Source: Fragum whitleyi
Lineage: Eukaryota; Mollusca; Bivalvia; Cardiida; Cardiidae
Reading direction: 5' to 3'
DNA: 64,000 nucleotides
NCBI GenBank assembly: GCA_948146395.1
Contig: OX411549.1
Span: 39,355,692-39,419,691 of the forward strand
Every line of letters begins with the position of its first letter. The first letter of the stretch is position 1. Of this stretch, positions 45,556 to 57,252 are shown in pieces. Under the pieces are notes generated by a model that was not told the DNA's origin, did no database searches, and saw only the letters and a program-made list of their open reading frames with translations. Position numbers and translations under genes: made by a program.

Positions 45556-45600
45556 TACAAAAAAATCCCGTGACTACACACACCACATTCGCGTAAACAC

Positions 45601-46062
45601 TGTACGACACATTCGGAACATCACTCGGCCATTTCCGTAAACTACAACATACCTCGGATGTATGTAAGGCGGATGGGTATGTAACGAAATCGTGCATTTT
45701 GTTAGGCGGAAAAAGTGTAAGAAAAACTAGCACTGTAAATTTTTATTTTTACAGTAAATAACGGCTGAAAAATCTTAATTTTTGAGAATGACGAATCATT
45801 CTCAAAAATTAAGATTTTTTGAGCCGTTATTTAAGAATCTAAAGATATTCATATAAGGATTCGATGAATTCGCGTCAGTGACTTAAACGAGTAGCGTTGG
45901 CGACGTCGAACGTTTTCACTCACAGTTTCGAGGACTGACGCCATTTTAACTGACGTCATCGAGTTTTTCCAAGGTTTTCCCGTATTTTTTAAAAATAGTC
46001 CGTCTATGTACATCCGAGGTTGATCGCGAGATTGGCCGACTGGTGTTCCGAATGTGTACGAC
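45601..46062 (-). mobile_element. Family F palindromic element, uninterrupted copy
   Basis: Arms TGTACGACACATTCGGAACA ... CCTCGGATGTATG and CATCCGAGGTTGATCG ... GTGTTCCGAATGTGTACGAC are inverted. Inner perfect stem AATCTTAATTTTTGAGAATG / CATTCTCAAAAATTAAGATT at 45771-45819. It serves as an empty site for the G insertion in the 60-kb copy. A 143-codon frame across its right arm is not a gene. Confidence 0.8.
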
Positions 46063-46518
46063 AATAGGATTTTGAGCACCTCATTAAAGTTAACTTGGGT
46101 TTTTGCACAGCATCTGTTACTTCCGTTTCCCTTTTTTTGAAATTTTAGACTGGTCCAAACTGAAAATGGGTTATAGGCGATTACTAAAATCGGGTGCTTT
46201 TTAAGGGAAAAAATGCTCTGTCTGAAATGCTGAGGAGTTTTCGAGGCTGTGTACTTTGGTTTCTCAAAACACGGGGTCATCAGTGCCTCACAGCTTTCCA
46301 GGCCGTGTACTTTGAGATCTCAGAACTGCGTACAAAAACCTTGGCGGCTTGAAAAAGTAAAAGTGGGACTGATTTTCCAAAAGGCATTATAATCCAATTA
46401 ACGTCAACATGACGGTTTGTTTTATCCCAATAAAAAATAATCCAGCTTTTCTCGATAATGATTGTAGAACATGCAAAAATGCTCATTGTTATGTTAGTGC
46501 CAACAACTTAAATTGTTA
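46063..46518. other. Spacer, nothing recognised
   Basis: A short imperfect direct repeat (GGC/TGTGTACTTTG.TTCTCA) near 46240-46325 only. Confidence 0.4.
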
Positions 46519-46957
46519 CAGTTAACAACATCGTGAAATTGACACTTATCTCGATCAAAACCATTCCAAATCACTCGCTCAGCGCTACATTCACTCATTA
46601 CAAACACTCACTCTTATCGTTCAAAAACGCTCCAAACTCACTAAAAAATAAAGAAAGAACAAGGTCATTCAAAATAAATAAAGCTAGAGAAATAAAACGC
46701 GATTTCATAGACGTAATTCAAACTGTAAGCGTCTGAAAGATTCTTGAAGACATAAGAAGCTATTCATATAACTTGTATGCATATGTTATAAAAGGGAGGA
46801 AATAAATATCGCTTATTTTGTTCATCCTGAACAAAATTTGCTATATCGGAATACATCCCGTTAAATTCAATCAAAACTCGCACCTCACACCTATTCAATT
46901 TCATTAAAGATCATTCCAAAATCATTCATCTTGTCAATTTCACGATGTTGTTAGATG
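46519..46957 (-). mobile_element. Family A MITE, complete
   Basis: TA-flanked CAGTTAACAACATCGTGAAA ... ACGATGTTGTTAGATG. Left terminus is the best match to the family consensus. Confidence 0.9.
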
Positions 46958-47073
46958 TATCACAAAATTTCCGCGTTTTGAAGCCTCAGTAGATGGCAAG
47001 GGCGCTCTTAGTTCTACAAAGAGATAAAGCCATTCGTATTAAGTCTGTTGTCTTCCTTATGCTTACTGTATTT

Positions 47074-47388
47074 TATCTTATAACTATACAATATCCGTAT
47101 GATAACATCCCGTATGATATTTTTATTGTTATCACATAGTTATTTTTAGAACAATGATATAATGCGGTTATTTTAAGAAACTTGCATTTCAGTTAGAAAC
47201 ATCGACAAAAACAAGACAAGTAGAGGTTATAAGATAAATATAATACGTACTTAGTGTACTGTATGAAAAATATCTAACTCGGTTGTGAAAATTGATAATT
47301 GTCTCGACAGGGCCTCGACACTTATCAATTCTCCAAACCTCGTTGAATTTTTTGTTTGATACCTAACACTTAGTACGTATTACATATT
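47074..47388 (+). mobile_element. Family J repeat, copy 2
   Basis: TATCTTATAACTATACAATA ... ATACCTAACACTTAGTACGT, same internal stem as copy 1. Confidence 0.85.
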
Positions 47389-47962
47389 TACATAATCTAC
47401 GACGGGCAAGTCATGAAAATAATCATGAGTAAGCGTGTAAAAAAGAAAGAGTTTTTCTGCTTTGATGAGCGTTTATGTAACATTAGTCTTTGTCCTACTT
47501 TATCATCCAATCAGAATGCTGGATTTTTAAAAATTTCGATGGTTTATTTTCCATAAACTACCCAGCTTAGGTTTATTTTGATCATTATTTCATTTAAACG
47601 TCAAGGTTTATTTGTTATACCACGCATGCGTACATACTAAACTCTACCCCCTCATTAATATACAACGAGCATGTGAAAAGTAAAGGAGAAAATCGTAATT
47701 CACGTGCATATGTTGCATTCCCCACATTCTACACTGATTTGGACCTGGTTGGGGTGATCCGGCCTGACGATTTTGTTTGCATGTTGTTTAACCCCGATTT
47801 CAACCTTATTGCAGTTATATCGCAATAGCTGGTGTACCTACCCATGGTTGGGTCGCTTATCATACATTTATGAACTTTTTTGCTTCTATATGAAACTCAA
47901 GAGTTTTTTTTATAGTTAAATTAATATAATAAATATGTCTATGTGTAAACAGATTAGTATAC
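47389..47962. other. Spacer, nothing recognised
   Basis: No supported feature. Confidence 0.4.
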
Positions 47963-48266
47963 CATAGGTAGATATTTTGAGGTGAGCTGTGAAATCTACT
48001 TTTAACCGTTAGATTTCCGTGCCATATTTTTGAAATAGATATAACAGGTTTAGAACAGGTCCGTAAAAATGTAACAATTTATCTTTCAAAGGAAATTATT
48101 GCTAGTCCGTAATCGCAAGGTTCACTCACTACATGCACTTTCATTATTACAGTGGAGGGATCAGGTTAAATTCCTATCTAGTATATGATGTTTAGATATA
48201 CCCGATATACCCATGGTAATGGACTCGGCGCCTACGTAAGAGCTCTGTTTTGATAATACACCTATA
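47963..48266 (-). mobile_element. Family G element (304 bp), intact
   Basis: CATAGGTAGATATTTTGAGG ... TACCCGATATACCCATGG ... TTGATAATACACCTATA. Reverse orientation relative to 60359-60662; same length within a few bases. Confidence 0.8.
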
Positions 48267-48679
48267 GTAGGCCCTTCTCTGAAAATGACCCTATTTGAGT
48301 TGATGTTATATATGATTAAAAATGTTGATAAACAATTACTGACACATTTTATCAAATTTAATATACAATATTTTCATGACATCTGATACCGTAAATCGTT
48401 TATTCTTGCGTAAGTTCTTGTAATACAGAGTGGACACATATCGTATGTTCGTTCATCTACAGAACGGAGATGATTGTCAGGTCAATAAAAACAAACAATA
48501 CTGCATCTTTTATCATCGTTACTAGCTCTTTCGAAAGCCTCGGTATTTACGTGCATATTTTAACAATACCATATTTGGAAAGAGGAGGCGTTCACTTGTA
48601 ATAAAATTCAACCGGCTTATTCCGTGTAAATCGTGCGAAATGCTGTCAATAATTTTAAGCCTGGGAAAAAGACTAAGTC
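48267..48679. other. Spacer, nothing recognised
   Basis: No supported feature. Confidence 0.4.
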
Positions 48680-48791
48680 AGTTAAACGCTAATAATTGAA
48701 AATTAAACGATTTAAACAGCCTCAGTCGGTCGCTACGCTCCCTCCTTTCGGCTGTTTAAATCGTTTAATTTTCAATTATTAGCGTTTAACT
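48680..48791. repeat. Perfect 42-bp-arm inverted repeat
   Basis: Arms 48680-48721 and 48750-48791 are exact reverse complements (AGTTAAACGCTAATAATTGA ... / ... TCAATTATTAGCGTTTAACT) around a 28-nt loop containing CGGTCGCTACGCTCC. Likely a young hairpin MITE. Confidence 0.95.
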
Positions 48792-48979
48792 ATTACTTCT
48801 TGTATCACAACACCAAACAAACCAAGTGAATAACTGACCCGGTCCATTTAACTAATTGATCTACGAGCATTTCTATTTCTGTCGAGACAGCCAGTCTACG
48901 TTTGCGAACCATCAAGGAAAACTAGTACCAACTGGTTACTTTAAATAAAACGAACATTTGGAAGAAAGGAGGATTGGTT

Positions 48980-49570
48980 CAATTGTATGTCAGCAGGAGG
49001 TCGCATTTTACAAATGCTAATTTAGGATGACAGAATTGTAGTTCTAGAAACAGAAAATCAGCCAAACACGGGAATTTCATACCTAGTCAGCCTGCGCAAT
49101 CTAACTGGGGTAAACATTTACAGTTAATAACATCGTTAAATTGACAAGATAAATGACTTTGGAATGAAATTGAATGAATGCGTCGAGCGAGGTTTGAGTG
49201 AAATTAAAGGGTGGTAATCCAATATCGCTATTTTTGTTCTGGATGAACAAAATTAGCGATATCAATTACCTCCCTTTAATGAAATATGCATACAAGTTTT
49301 ATAAATAATTTCCTATTTCTTCAAGACGCTTACAATTTCAATTTCAAAGTAAAATCGCGATTTTTTCTATTCATGTTCAATGTAGTTGTTCATTGTATGT
49401 TTTAGTCGTTTTGGAGCGTTTTTAACGATTTGAGTGAGTGTTTTAGAATGAATGAATGGAGCGCTGAGTGAGTGATTTAGAATGGTTTTTGACTGAGATG
49501 AAAGTCAATTTTAAGATGTAACTAACTGTATGCACCAACCAGATGATCCTTTTTTCGTCTGACGGGTTGC
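48980..49570 (+). mobile_element. Family I MITE, split by a family A MITE
   Basis: GCAGGAGGTCGCATTTTACA ... AACTGGGGTAAACATT, then family A, then CACCAACCAGATGATCCTTT ... GTCTGACGGGTTGCA. Contiguous in the 7739 copy. Confidence 0.75.
49121..49528 (+). mobile_element. Family A MITE, complete
   Basis: TA-flanked CAGTTAATAACATCGTTAAA ... AAGATGTAACTAACTG. Core AGGGTGGTAATCCAATATCG ... CGATATCAATTACCTCCCTT. Confidence 0.92.
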
Positions 49571-49663
49571 ATGTCTATTGCTGTCGAGACAAGCAGTCTA
49601 CAACTAATTTTATAATATGACCATGAGTGAAATAACCAAGTTGATTATTTTTGATATAACACG

Positions 49664-50005
49664 GGTGTTATTACACTAGTGGAATAACTATGCAAATGAG
49701 CTCATAGCGAATGACAGCGCTATTTTGTAACCGCGAAAATGACGTCATAATCTATCTATTGTGACGTCAGTTTTAAACGGCGTTATAAATTCGCGGAAAA
49801 TTGATATGTTGAAAATAAAAAATTTTGACGATTTTTCGCAAAATTTCGGGTCATATTATAAATAGAATATCAAATTTGCGCTCATAAAATACCGAATTTA
49901 TCAAGCTCGTCGAACTCGGCGCAGCCGCGTTTTTATCTGTTTATAGATGACTCGATAAAAATTCGGTATTCCATGACCACTCATTCAATATCCTCTATTT
50001 ATAGC
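49664..50005 (+). mobile_element. Family N element
   Basis: ACGGGTGTTATTACACTAGT ... internal inverted stem AATACCGAATTTATCAAGCT / GATAAAAATTCGGTATT around CGAACTCGGCGCAGCC ... ends at ATCCTCTATTTATAG. Inverted relative at 63030-63379. Confidence 0.75.
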
Positions 50006-50941
50006 ATAATTTCTGACCGAGAACGGGATCGAAGAGACCCTAAGATTAATTTGAAAAATCACTCTACTTTATGAGACAATAGGGTGCGTGAATTAAAAAT
50101 CTTAGGGCTTTCAAAGCCTTTTAAAAAAAAGTCTATTTATCTAATGAATAATACCATAAATTTTGTTAAGCAGGTTAATTCCTTTTATACAGATCAACAA
50201 TGCATTAATAAACTTTTTAAAAATGAATTGTCATATCGTCAATACGTCGCAAAATAACGTCACTATTTGGGCACGACGTACCAGGGGCTTGTTTTACTAA
50301 ACGTCTTACGATCAGTTTTTTGTACAAGTGAAAAAATTAAATTTACTTCTGCAGAAGTAACTAAATATGGAATTCTGCCATGTATCATCTATTCCTAAAG
50401 ACGATTCCAATGAGATATTGCAAGCAGAATCTAACAATGAGTGAAAACACCAGGTACGATTTATGATTTTTGACTTACGATTATTGTTTTCGTAAGAAGT
50501 CTAGTAAAACGGGCCATAGGTCACCAATTTCTTACAATGAAACCATATACGGGTTTACTGAAAACGAAATGTCATATTTGAAGGAATAAATATTAGCGAA
50601 AAATACATCATCCGAAATAAGCAAGAATTAAAACAAGCGTTCCAGCAAATTAAAGACAAACATTTCCGTGTAAGATCAATAACTTATTTCACAAAGACGA
50701 GATCTCTTCAATTTATTGCAGTCATTTGAAACAATTCTGAGTGATAAATTTCATAAAAAACAACCCAGTTTTGACAATAAAACTGAGATCCTTTTTGTGT
50801 CTAATTGAAGACACTCGTTTTTGTGTTATTTTCCAGATTTTAATGAGGCGGTTCACTTAATGAATATAACTTTGTCGAATTAATGGTTCTTAACTTGTCC
50901 AATAATATTAGCTGTTTTTCGCGGTCCTTTAATTTTTTTAA
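50006..50941. other. Spacer, nothing recognised
   Basis: No gene or repeat identified. Confidence 0.4.
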
Positions 50942-50942
50942 C

Positions 50943-51070
50943 TGCCCTGCGTTCAGGATCACAAAACGGTGCAAACAGTTTTCCAATTATACCCCGCTTT
51001 GCACGCAAGTGCACGTGCAAAGCGGGGCATAACTTGAAAACTGTTTTCACCGTTTTATCATCCTCAACGC
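50943..51070. mobile_element. Family B palindromic MITE
   Basis: GCCCTGCGTTCAGGATCACA ... TTATACCCCGCTTTGCACGC / GTGCACGTGCAAAGCGGGGC ... CGTTTTATCATCCTCAACGC. A 119-codon minus frame over it is an artefact. Confidence 0.9.
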
Positions 51071-51482
51071 AGAGCTGGTCTTTCTCATCCTGTTCATGAC
51101 ATTTACCATAGTACATACAGTCGAATATCTTTACGTCGAACTTCAGGGGACTTAAAAGAAAACTTCGACGTACAGAGAGTTCGACGAAGAGATAAAAGGC
51201 GATCTTGGGGACGAAGAGATAAGGGGGCCATCTCCACACTTGTTTACAACAATAAACAGTATGTAGCTTTCACAACTTGTATAGACGAAGATCAGACTGC
51301 ACAGACATACAGTCTGATCCTTCCTCACACACTTTTTTCTGAATTATTTATTTTTTATTTTTTTATTTTTTTTTGAAAAAGTGATCCAGATAGGTTGAAA
51401 TGATCCGAAATTGTCATTTTTGTTTTAAACAAAATTTAAAAAAAAGCAGGATAAGAATTTACTTTCAAAATACAACTCTCAA
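51071..51482. other. Spacer; small hairpins
   Basis: GAAGATCAGACTGCACAGAC / CAGTCTGATCCTTC hairpin near 51288-51322; related to the one near 36275. Confidence 0.5.
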
Positions 51483-51597
51483 GGTAGTGGACCCGCAATA
51501 GTTCCGCAACGTTTCGAAAATCATTAGGAAACCTAGGTAAACACTGTTAAAGTTCATCACTTTTGAAATGTTGCGGAACTATTACGGGTCCACTACC
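51483..51597. mobile_element. Family E TTAA-type MITE, arm-deleted (115 bp)
   Basis: GGTAGTGGACCCGCAATAGT ... ACTATTACGGGTCCACTACC + TTAA. The left arm lacks about 42 bp compared with the 157-bp copies. Confidence 0.85.
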
Positions 51598-52988
51598 TTA
51601 AGTAGCATCTAGACTGTAGTTACGATAAATTGGAAACTCCATCGACGATATACAATATTTTACGTGGGCGGCATTTAAGTGCAAAAAGAGCTTATTTGTC
51701 TTAACTTTTAGTTCAGAAAAGAGACATCCTTTTCCCCTTTCTTTTTAGTTCAAATATTCTTCGAATGGAGGGATGTATTCCTGTCGACCGGGCGTCGTAA
51801 TTCTTTGGTTAAAGTTTTACGTGAAACTGTAACAAATCTCTGTTTCTACTAAAGCTATCGCTTGGAAAAATTGCACATTATGTTAAACATCAACGATAGA
51901 AATAGTTAAGAAAACGATGATACGTTCGTCTATGTCGAACTCCAAGCATAGCACTTACTGGTAAAGCGCAACTAAACTTACTCAAATCTAAGCAATGGTT
52001 GGCGATATGGTCTCTGAGTTGATGCGAGGGTGGAAATATAGGATTTGAGTAGTCTTTGTGGCGTTGGTGAAGACTAATTCCAAAGTAATTGTCGAACAGC
52101 CGACTTTTCTTGGAAATTTGGGTGTTTACTTCCTTAGTTACAAATACAAGCTGTTTGTGTCATTAAAAGATTTTAAGGCTATTGGTGAATAACTAATATA
52201 CGCACCAAAATGATTGATTCCTGTGCAAGAAAGCTTTAAATTAATTCATTCGATTTTGAAAGGAATCTCAGAGGTTTTCTTATGAAAGTGACACCAATAA
52301 TCAATACGTATTTGATTTCTTAACGACAGTACCTACTCAAGAAAAAATGCAACATTTGAACTTTGTAAAATTCAACTGGCAAGCTCTTCCCATCTAATGA
52401 AGAGGAAACAAACTCTATCCACAGTCCATTTCAACAACCAAGCAAAATTTGACTGAAGGGGTATTCTTCTTTAATTTTGAATCCATTTGAATTTTATTGT
52501 CACCAAAGAACATCAAATGTCTCTTAGTTTTTACTAATTTCTACAAGTCGTTTTAATGGGGCGTTTCTTTACTGGTTCAGTTTATCAGCGTATAGGCGAA
52601 AACTCATTTTACTCTAATAATTAATTTTGTAGATTTTTAACCCTCTTCGGACTTTCAAATCTTGGTACAGTTTTTACGTGCAATTGATGTATATCTGTAA
52701 TATCTCTGTTTCTACTTAAGCTTTTGTTTAGAAACTTTGCACTTGCTTCCTTGACTATAATATCGGCTTCGAGACAAAGATTTGCTACTTTGATGATCAT
52801 TTAATGAAATTTCCTCAAACATTGATTTACAGTTACAATACGAAAACTCTGGATAGCCGAGCTGCGCTATCCTCCGTCAGCCCCTTTACTATTTTCCCAT
52901 TCCTAGTCTTGAATAGATTGTAAACGCGCTATAGAATCGTTTTCCATTCGGAGCCCATGGATTTAGCTCATAATTCCATTGGTATTTA
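51598..52988. other. Spacer, weak duplicated segment
   Basis: Two diverged stretches near 51808-51880 and 52663-52745 share TTTTTACGTG-like and ATCTCTGTTTCTACT strings, about 860 bp apart. No coding sequence is seen. Confidence 0.4.
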
Positions 52989-53414
52989 CATTTAATAACA
53001 TCGTGAAATTGACAAGATGAATAATTTTGGAATGAAATTGAATGAGTGTGAGAAGTGAATCTTTGAGTGAAATTAAAGGGGGGTAATTCAAAATCGCCAA
53101 TAATGTTCAGGGTGAACAAAATTAGCGAAATAAATTATCTCCCATTAATAAAATATTCATACAAGATTTATAAATAGCTTCCTATTTCTTCTACCAACGA
53201 GACGGTTACAATTTACATTATGTCAGAGAAATCGATATTTCTCTTTTGCTTTATTCATTTTGAATACACTTGTTGACCTTATTTTTTTTGGGCCATTTTG
53301 GAGCGTGTTTTATCGATTTGAGCGAGTGTTTAGGATGAATACACGGAGCGCTGAGTGAGCGATTTAGAGTGGTTTTTATTTAGATGAATGTCAATTTCAC
53401 GACGTAACTAACTG
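52989..53414 (+). mobile_element. Family A MITE, complete
   Basis: CATTTAATAACATCGTGAAA ... ACGACGTAACTAACTG, TA-flanked. Confidence 0.9.
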
Positions 53415-53419
53415 TACTT

Positions 53420-53502
53420 CTTTATACGTGAATTCACATGCAAAACGGGCTATTATGTTTAAAACTTTGCAAACGTATATGGTCCCTAGACGCAGGGATT
53501 TC
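53420..53502. mobile_element. Family B MITE, degraded half
   Basis: GAATTCACATGCAAAACGGG ... AACTTTGCAAACG ... GACGCAGGG; right arm only. Confidence 0.5.
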
Positions 53503-53672
53503 CTCGTAACCAAGCAGATGTTACCCATACTTTCAAATGTACGTTTTAGATCCATCTAGTTTGATATCCTATTGAGTTTTAGGAGAAACTAATGCTTAAT
53601 CAATAATGATAAAGTGGTCTTATTTTATTAAGATTTATATTTCATTCATTTTCTTTTACCAAATAGAAGGTT

Positions 53673-53806
53673 AAGCACAAGACTGTACTAAGTATATATA
53701 CAATGAATATATACTTAGTACAGTCTTGCGCTAGAAAGTTTAGCGCAAGACTGTACTTAGTAAATATACAATGTGTATATACTTAGTCGTCTTGCGCTAA
53801 ACCCTC
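53673..53806. repeat. Tandem pair of long hairpins
   Basis: Unit 1: AAGCACAAGACTGTACTAAG ... CTTAGTACAGTCTTGCGCTA. Unit 2: TTTAGCGCAAGACTGTACTT ... ACTTAGTCGTCTTGCGCTAA. Each is self-complementary over about 28-31 bp per arm. Confidence 0.85.
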
Positions 53807-54450
53807 GAAATACTAGTACAAAGTAGGCTATATATTGATAATTGTTCATTAAAATAAAAAATTCATTAAATAAGACGATTAACTCTTGATTGCATTTTGG
53901 GCCCTGGGTTCAGTACTCTAGAATACAAGACTAGACTTCATTTCCAATTAATCCAGTAAGATTTATGCAACTTTTATTAAACATATATTGATCAGAGGTA
54001 ACATTTTAAAACACGAAACAATCAACTTCTTTTTTATTTCCTGTTGCCTTTTAAAAATCAAAACTAATAATTAGAAAAAGAAGTTTTTCAGCAAAAAATC
54101 TGTTAACGAGTATTCTTACACTGTTTTTAACAATCTACTAGTAAAAAAAGACAGAATTTATACATTATATCATGTCCTGGCGATGCTCGATAAAAAAACC
54201 ACTTTTTTTTTCCAAAATACACGTAAATTTACTCTGGTCGAGTGTATTTTTAAAAGAATCTACCAAAATCCGAAAAAAATGAATTACATTTTTTTTAATG
54301 GATACTCTCTTTTGGGTACAAGTTTCCCGATTTTTAAATATCATTTATCTATTATCATCTATTTTGTTTGATCCTTTTGTTATTTATTTGTGAATTTATT
54401 TATTTATTTATTTATTTACTTATTTATACTGTTTTGTTTCTTTTTAACGA
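53807..54450. other. Spacer, nothing recognised
   Basis: Short (ATTT)n near 54398-54426. No gene. Confidence 0.4.
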
Positions 54451-54559
54451 CACTGCTTTGCTTTCAGGATGCAAAAAATCAAACAAGTTTCTGAACGTTT
54501 CAAAATGGTGTTCACTTTGCACCTGAGTTCGCGAACGAAACCATCTTTAACACAAAGCT

Positions 54560-54692
54560 GCCCTGCGTTCAGGATGGCAGAACAGTGCACACTGTTTGCG
54601 AATTATACCCCGCTTTGCACACAAGTTCGTGTGCAAAGCGGGGTATAATTTGCAAACAGTTTGCGCCGTTTGGTCGTCCTAAACGAAGGGCC
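54560..54692. mobile_element. Family B palindromic MITE, near-complete
   Basis: GCCCTGCGTTCAGGATGGCA ... TATACCCCGCTTTGCACACA / TGTGCAAAGCGGGGTATAAT ... CGTCCTAAACGAAGGGC. A degraded second copy (CTTTCAGGATGCAAAAAATC ... ACTTTGCACCTGAGTTCG) lies just upstream at about 54460-54535. Confidence 0.9.
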
Positions 54693-55766
54693 GGTGTTTG
54701 TTACGTGTAGTTTCTCTGGAAATACGAGGACAAATCTGGGTGATCATTTAAATACAGGAACATAGTAATGGTTTCCGATTGGTCAATAATAGTGATTACT
54801 GTCCGTTTAAAACCCGGGTCAAATGTCCACCGTAATTACGCGACAAATTCTCTGTGATTACATGGACAGCTTTCTTGAAAATATAGGGTCGATGTAACCT
54901 ACTTATTTATTGCACAAGAAAATAACTATTTGCTTAAACACAATTATTTCAAAGCATATGGGAAATAAGTTCTTTCAACTTAGATTATTCCCTCTCGATT
55001 CTTTTTTCTGGAAAATTAACAGTACTCGCGCCAAATATGTGAGCCAATAAAAGAACCTAGATCGAAAGCCGCTCTCGGGACCTCCTTGTATAGAGGCCGG
55101 GACTCTACCTCTCGTTCGAACCATCACATAAAAATAACAATTATTTAGAATTTTACATTCAAAATTATTGCTGAAAAAAATCATTCATGCTCGATCAGAC
55201 CAAACACAAACGTGGAGATGTCAGAGAAGGGAGTAGTATTGGAAAGAACATCTTTTTATGAAATTAATTCGATCTTGAATCTTCTATAGATGAACAGTTT
55301 TAACTAAGTGATCAAAGGTATTTTTTTCTCATACAGATACATAAATATATATAAGCTCTAAAATATTGTCGATCTACGTGTTTGACTAAAAATTATTGTC
55401 AATCACATCGATTGCTTATGGGCTGATAGACATTTCTTGGAAATGATATATTACTTAAAATTTTAACTTCACAAATACTTAAGTGCCGGCGTTCTCTCTT
55501 CTCCCGAGTCTAAACTAATCTACATGTATTGGGTATAATGAATGCTGAATGACCTTGCAATAATATTTTCATATAAGCGGGATAATCCCTTTATTTGGAA
55601 ACAAAGCACGGATTCCCAGGATTAGCATCAAATGAATACCAAATGACTTTATTATTTGCATTGGAACAAATCAATATGAAAAGCTCTTTTCCAAGCATCG
55701 GTATTATAGTAAAAGTAGCATAGCATACACGCGTAATTTCAACAGACCAGTAACTGTTGAAATGTT
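54693..55766. other. Spacer, nothing recognised
   Basis: No supported feature. Confidence 0.4.
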
Positions 55767-55779
55767 CTGTAAAAAATGT

Positions 55780-56057
55780 TTGTTTGTTTGTTTGTTTGGG
55801 TTTTACGCCGCTTTCAACAATTTCGCAGTTATATCGCGGCGGCCGGAGCACCTAACAATGGATTCCGGGTATTTCTTTCACCTGTACTTCCATTACACCC
55901 TTTCCTAGCCTCCCACTGCTATCTCACATAGGTTTACGATTATCTACCCATTGGCGAGAGACAAATGTCGGAAAGGATATTTGCCGCCACCGGGGATCGA
56001 ACCTACGACTTCCAGATTGGAAGTCTTATGCCTTACCAACTGCGCAATGGTGGCGGC
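55780..56057 (-). mobile_element. tRNA-derived SINE with perfect 13-bp TSD
   Basis: Flanked by CTGTAAAAAATGT at 55767-55779 and 56058-56070. The minus-strand head is strikingly tRNA-like: GCCGCCA ... TGGCGGC acceptor pair, A-box region TGCGCAGTTGGT, anticodon-like stem ACTTC/GAAGT, B box AGGTTCGATCCCC. The body follows (same family as 2531), then the tail GGCGTAAAACCC + (AAAC)n. Recent insertion. Confidence 0.93.
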
Positions 56058-56152
56058 CTGTAAAAAATGTATATCCTTACTGGAGATTATAGCGTGTGTA
56101 ATCAAAAAGAAACAATTGGGCCATACGTTGTTTCAAAAACGTTGTGCAGTTA

Positions 56153-56643
56153 CAAATAACAACATCGTGAAATTGACAAGGTTAATGATTTTTGAATGAT
56201 TTAGGTATGAAATTGAATAAGTGTGTGGTGCGGGTTTTGAGTGAATTTAATGGGAGGTAATCCAATATCGCAAATTTTGTTCGGGATGAACAAAATTAGC
56301 TATATTGATCACCTCATTTTAATAAAATATGCACAAAAGTTCTTTAGATAGCTATATTGATTACCTCCCTTTAATAAAATATGCATTAAAGTTCTTTGGA
56401 TAGCTTCATATTGCTTCAAGAACCTTTTAGACGGTAACAATTTGAAATATGTAAGTGAAATCGCGATTTTATTCTAGCCCCATTTATTTTGAATGACGTT
56501 GTTGATTCTATTTTTTTTTCAATGGGTTTGAGCGTGGCTGAATAGTTTGAGTGAGTGTTTGAAATGAATGAATGGAGCGCTGAATGAGCGATTTATAATG
56601 GTTTTGATTGAGGTGATTGTCGATTTCACGATGTAACTAACTG
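56153..56643 (+). mobile_element. Family A MITE with internal duplication
   Basis: CAAATAACAACATCGTGAAA ... ACGATGTAACTAACTG, TA-flanked. The segment 'gatagctatattgattacctccctttaataaaatatgcat' side of the core is present twice (56311 and 56352), which explains its 491-bp length. Confidence 0.88.
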
Positions 56644-57033
56644 TATTGCATTTTGATTTTATCTCATCAAGAAAAAAAAATCATTCGCGCATTCATTCAG
56701 TATGGTTAACTTATTAATTCCATATAGCTCCATGAACTTTACAAATACTCGATTCATGTTAAGTAATTTGCCACCCCATTTCCATCAATTTGAACCCGCC
56801 TGAATTCATGTCATCTGTTAAAAACGTGAAGGCGTGTAGAGGTGGAAGCGTACTCTTGAAATTAGAGTCCTTTCTAAATATCAAATAAATGTCAAATTAC
56901 CAGAAATTAGGCCCGCCGTGCCCCTCAAGGACATATTTCGGAGAAGAACGTTCTAGACTGTCGCAAGCTTCAATAGACTTAATAAGCACACGCACTTTTC
57001 CCAACTTATCTTCTCATAATTATTTATGAATCT
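56644..57033. other. Spacer, nothing recognised
   Basis: No supported feature. Confidence 0.4.
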
Positions 57034-57166
57034 GCCCTGTGTTCGGGATGTAAAAACCTTTCGCGGGCGCTTTCAGATGATACTCCGCTTTGCACCTGTA
57101 CATACGTGCAAAGCGAGGTATCATTTCGAAAGCGCTTCGCGTACGTTTTCATCCTGAACGCAGGGC
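57034..57166. mobile_element. Family B palindromic MITE, variant arms
   Basis: GCCCTGTGTTCGGGATGTAA ... GCGCTTTCAGATGATACTCC / GAGGTATCATTTCGAAAGCG ... CATCCTGAACGCAGGGC. The arm region replaced by GCGCTTTC is changed on both sides, so pairing is kept. Confidence 0.9.
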
Positions 57167-57252
57167 TGTTCATGGATTATTTATGCTTTAATTGGGATAT
57201 TTGTCCATTCGAAAACATGCTGTCAAGTTCATCTTTCAGCGTGCCAAGCCCA

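Noticed and set aside
45849..46280. 143-codon minus-strand frame
   Set aside because: Runs across the family F palindrome arm and is not kept in the 60-kb copy.
50880..51239. 119-codon minus-strand frame
   Set aside because: Its middle is a family B palindrome; similar frames appear at other family B copies (e.g. 41.0, 27.2 kb).
55983..56057. Functional tRNA gene
   Set aside because: Best tRNA-like fold in the window, but it is the head of a SINE and position 33 before the anticodon-like triplet is not T.
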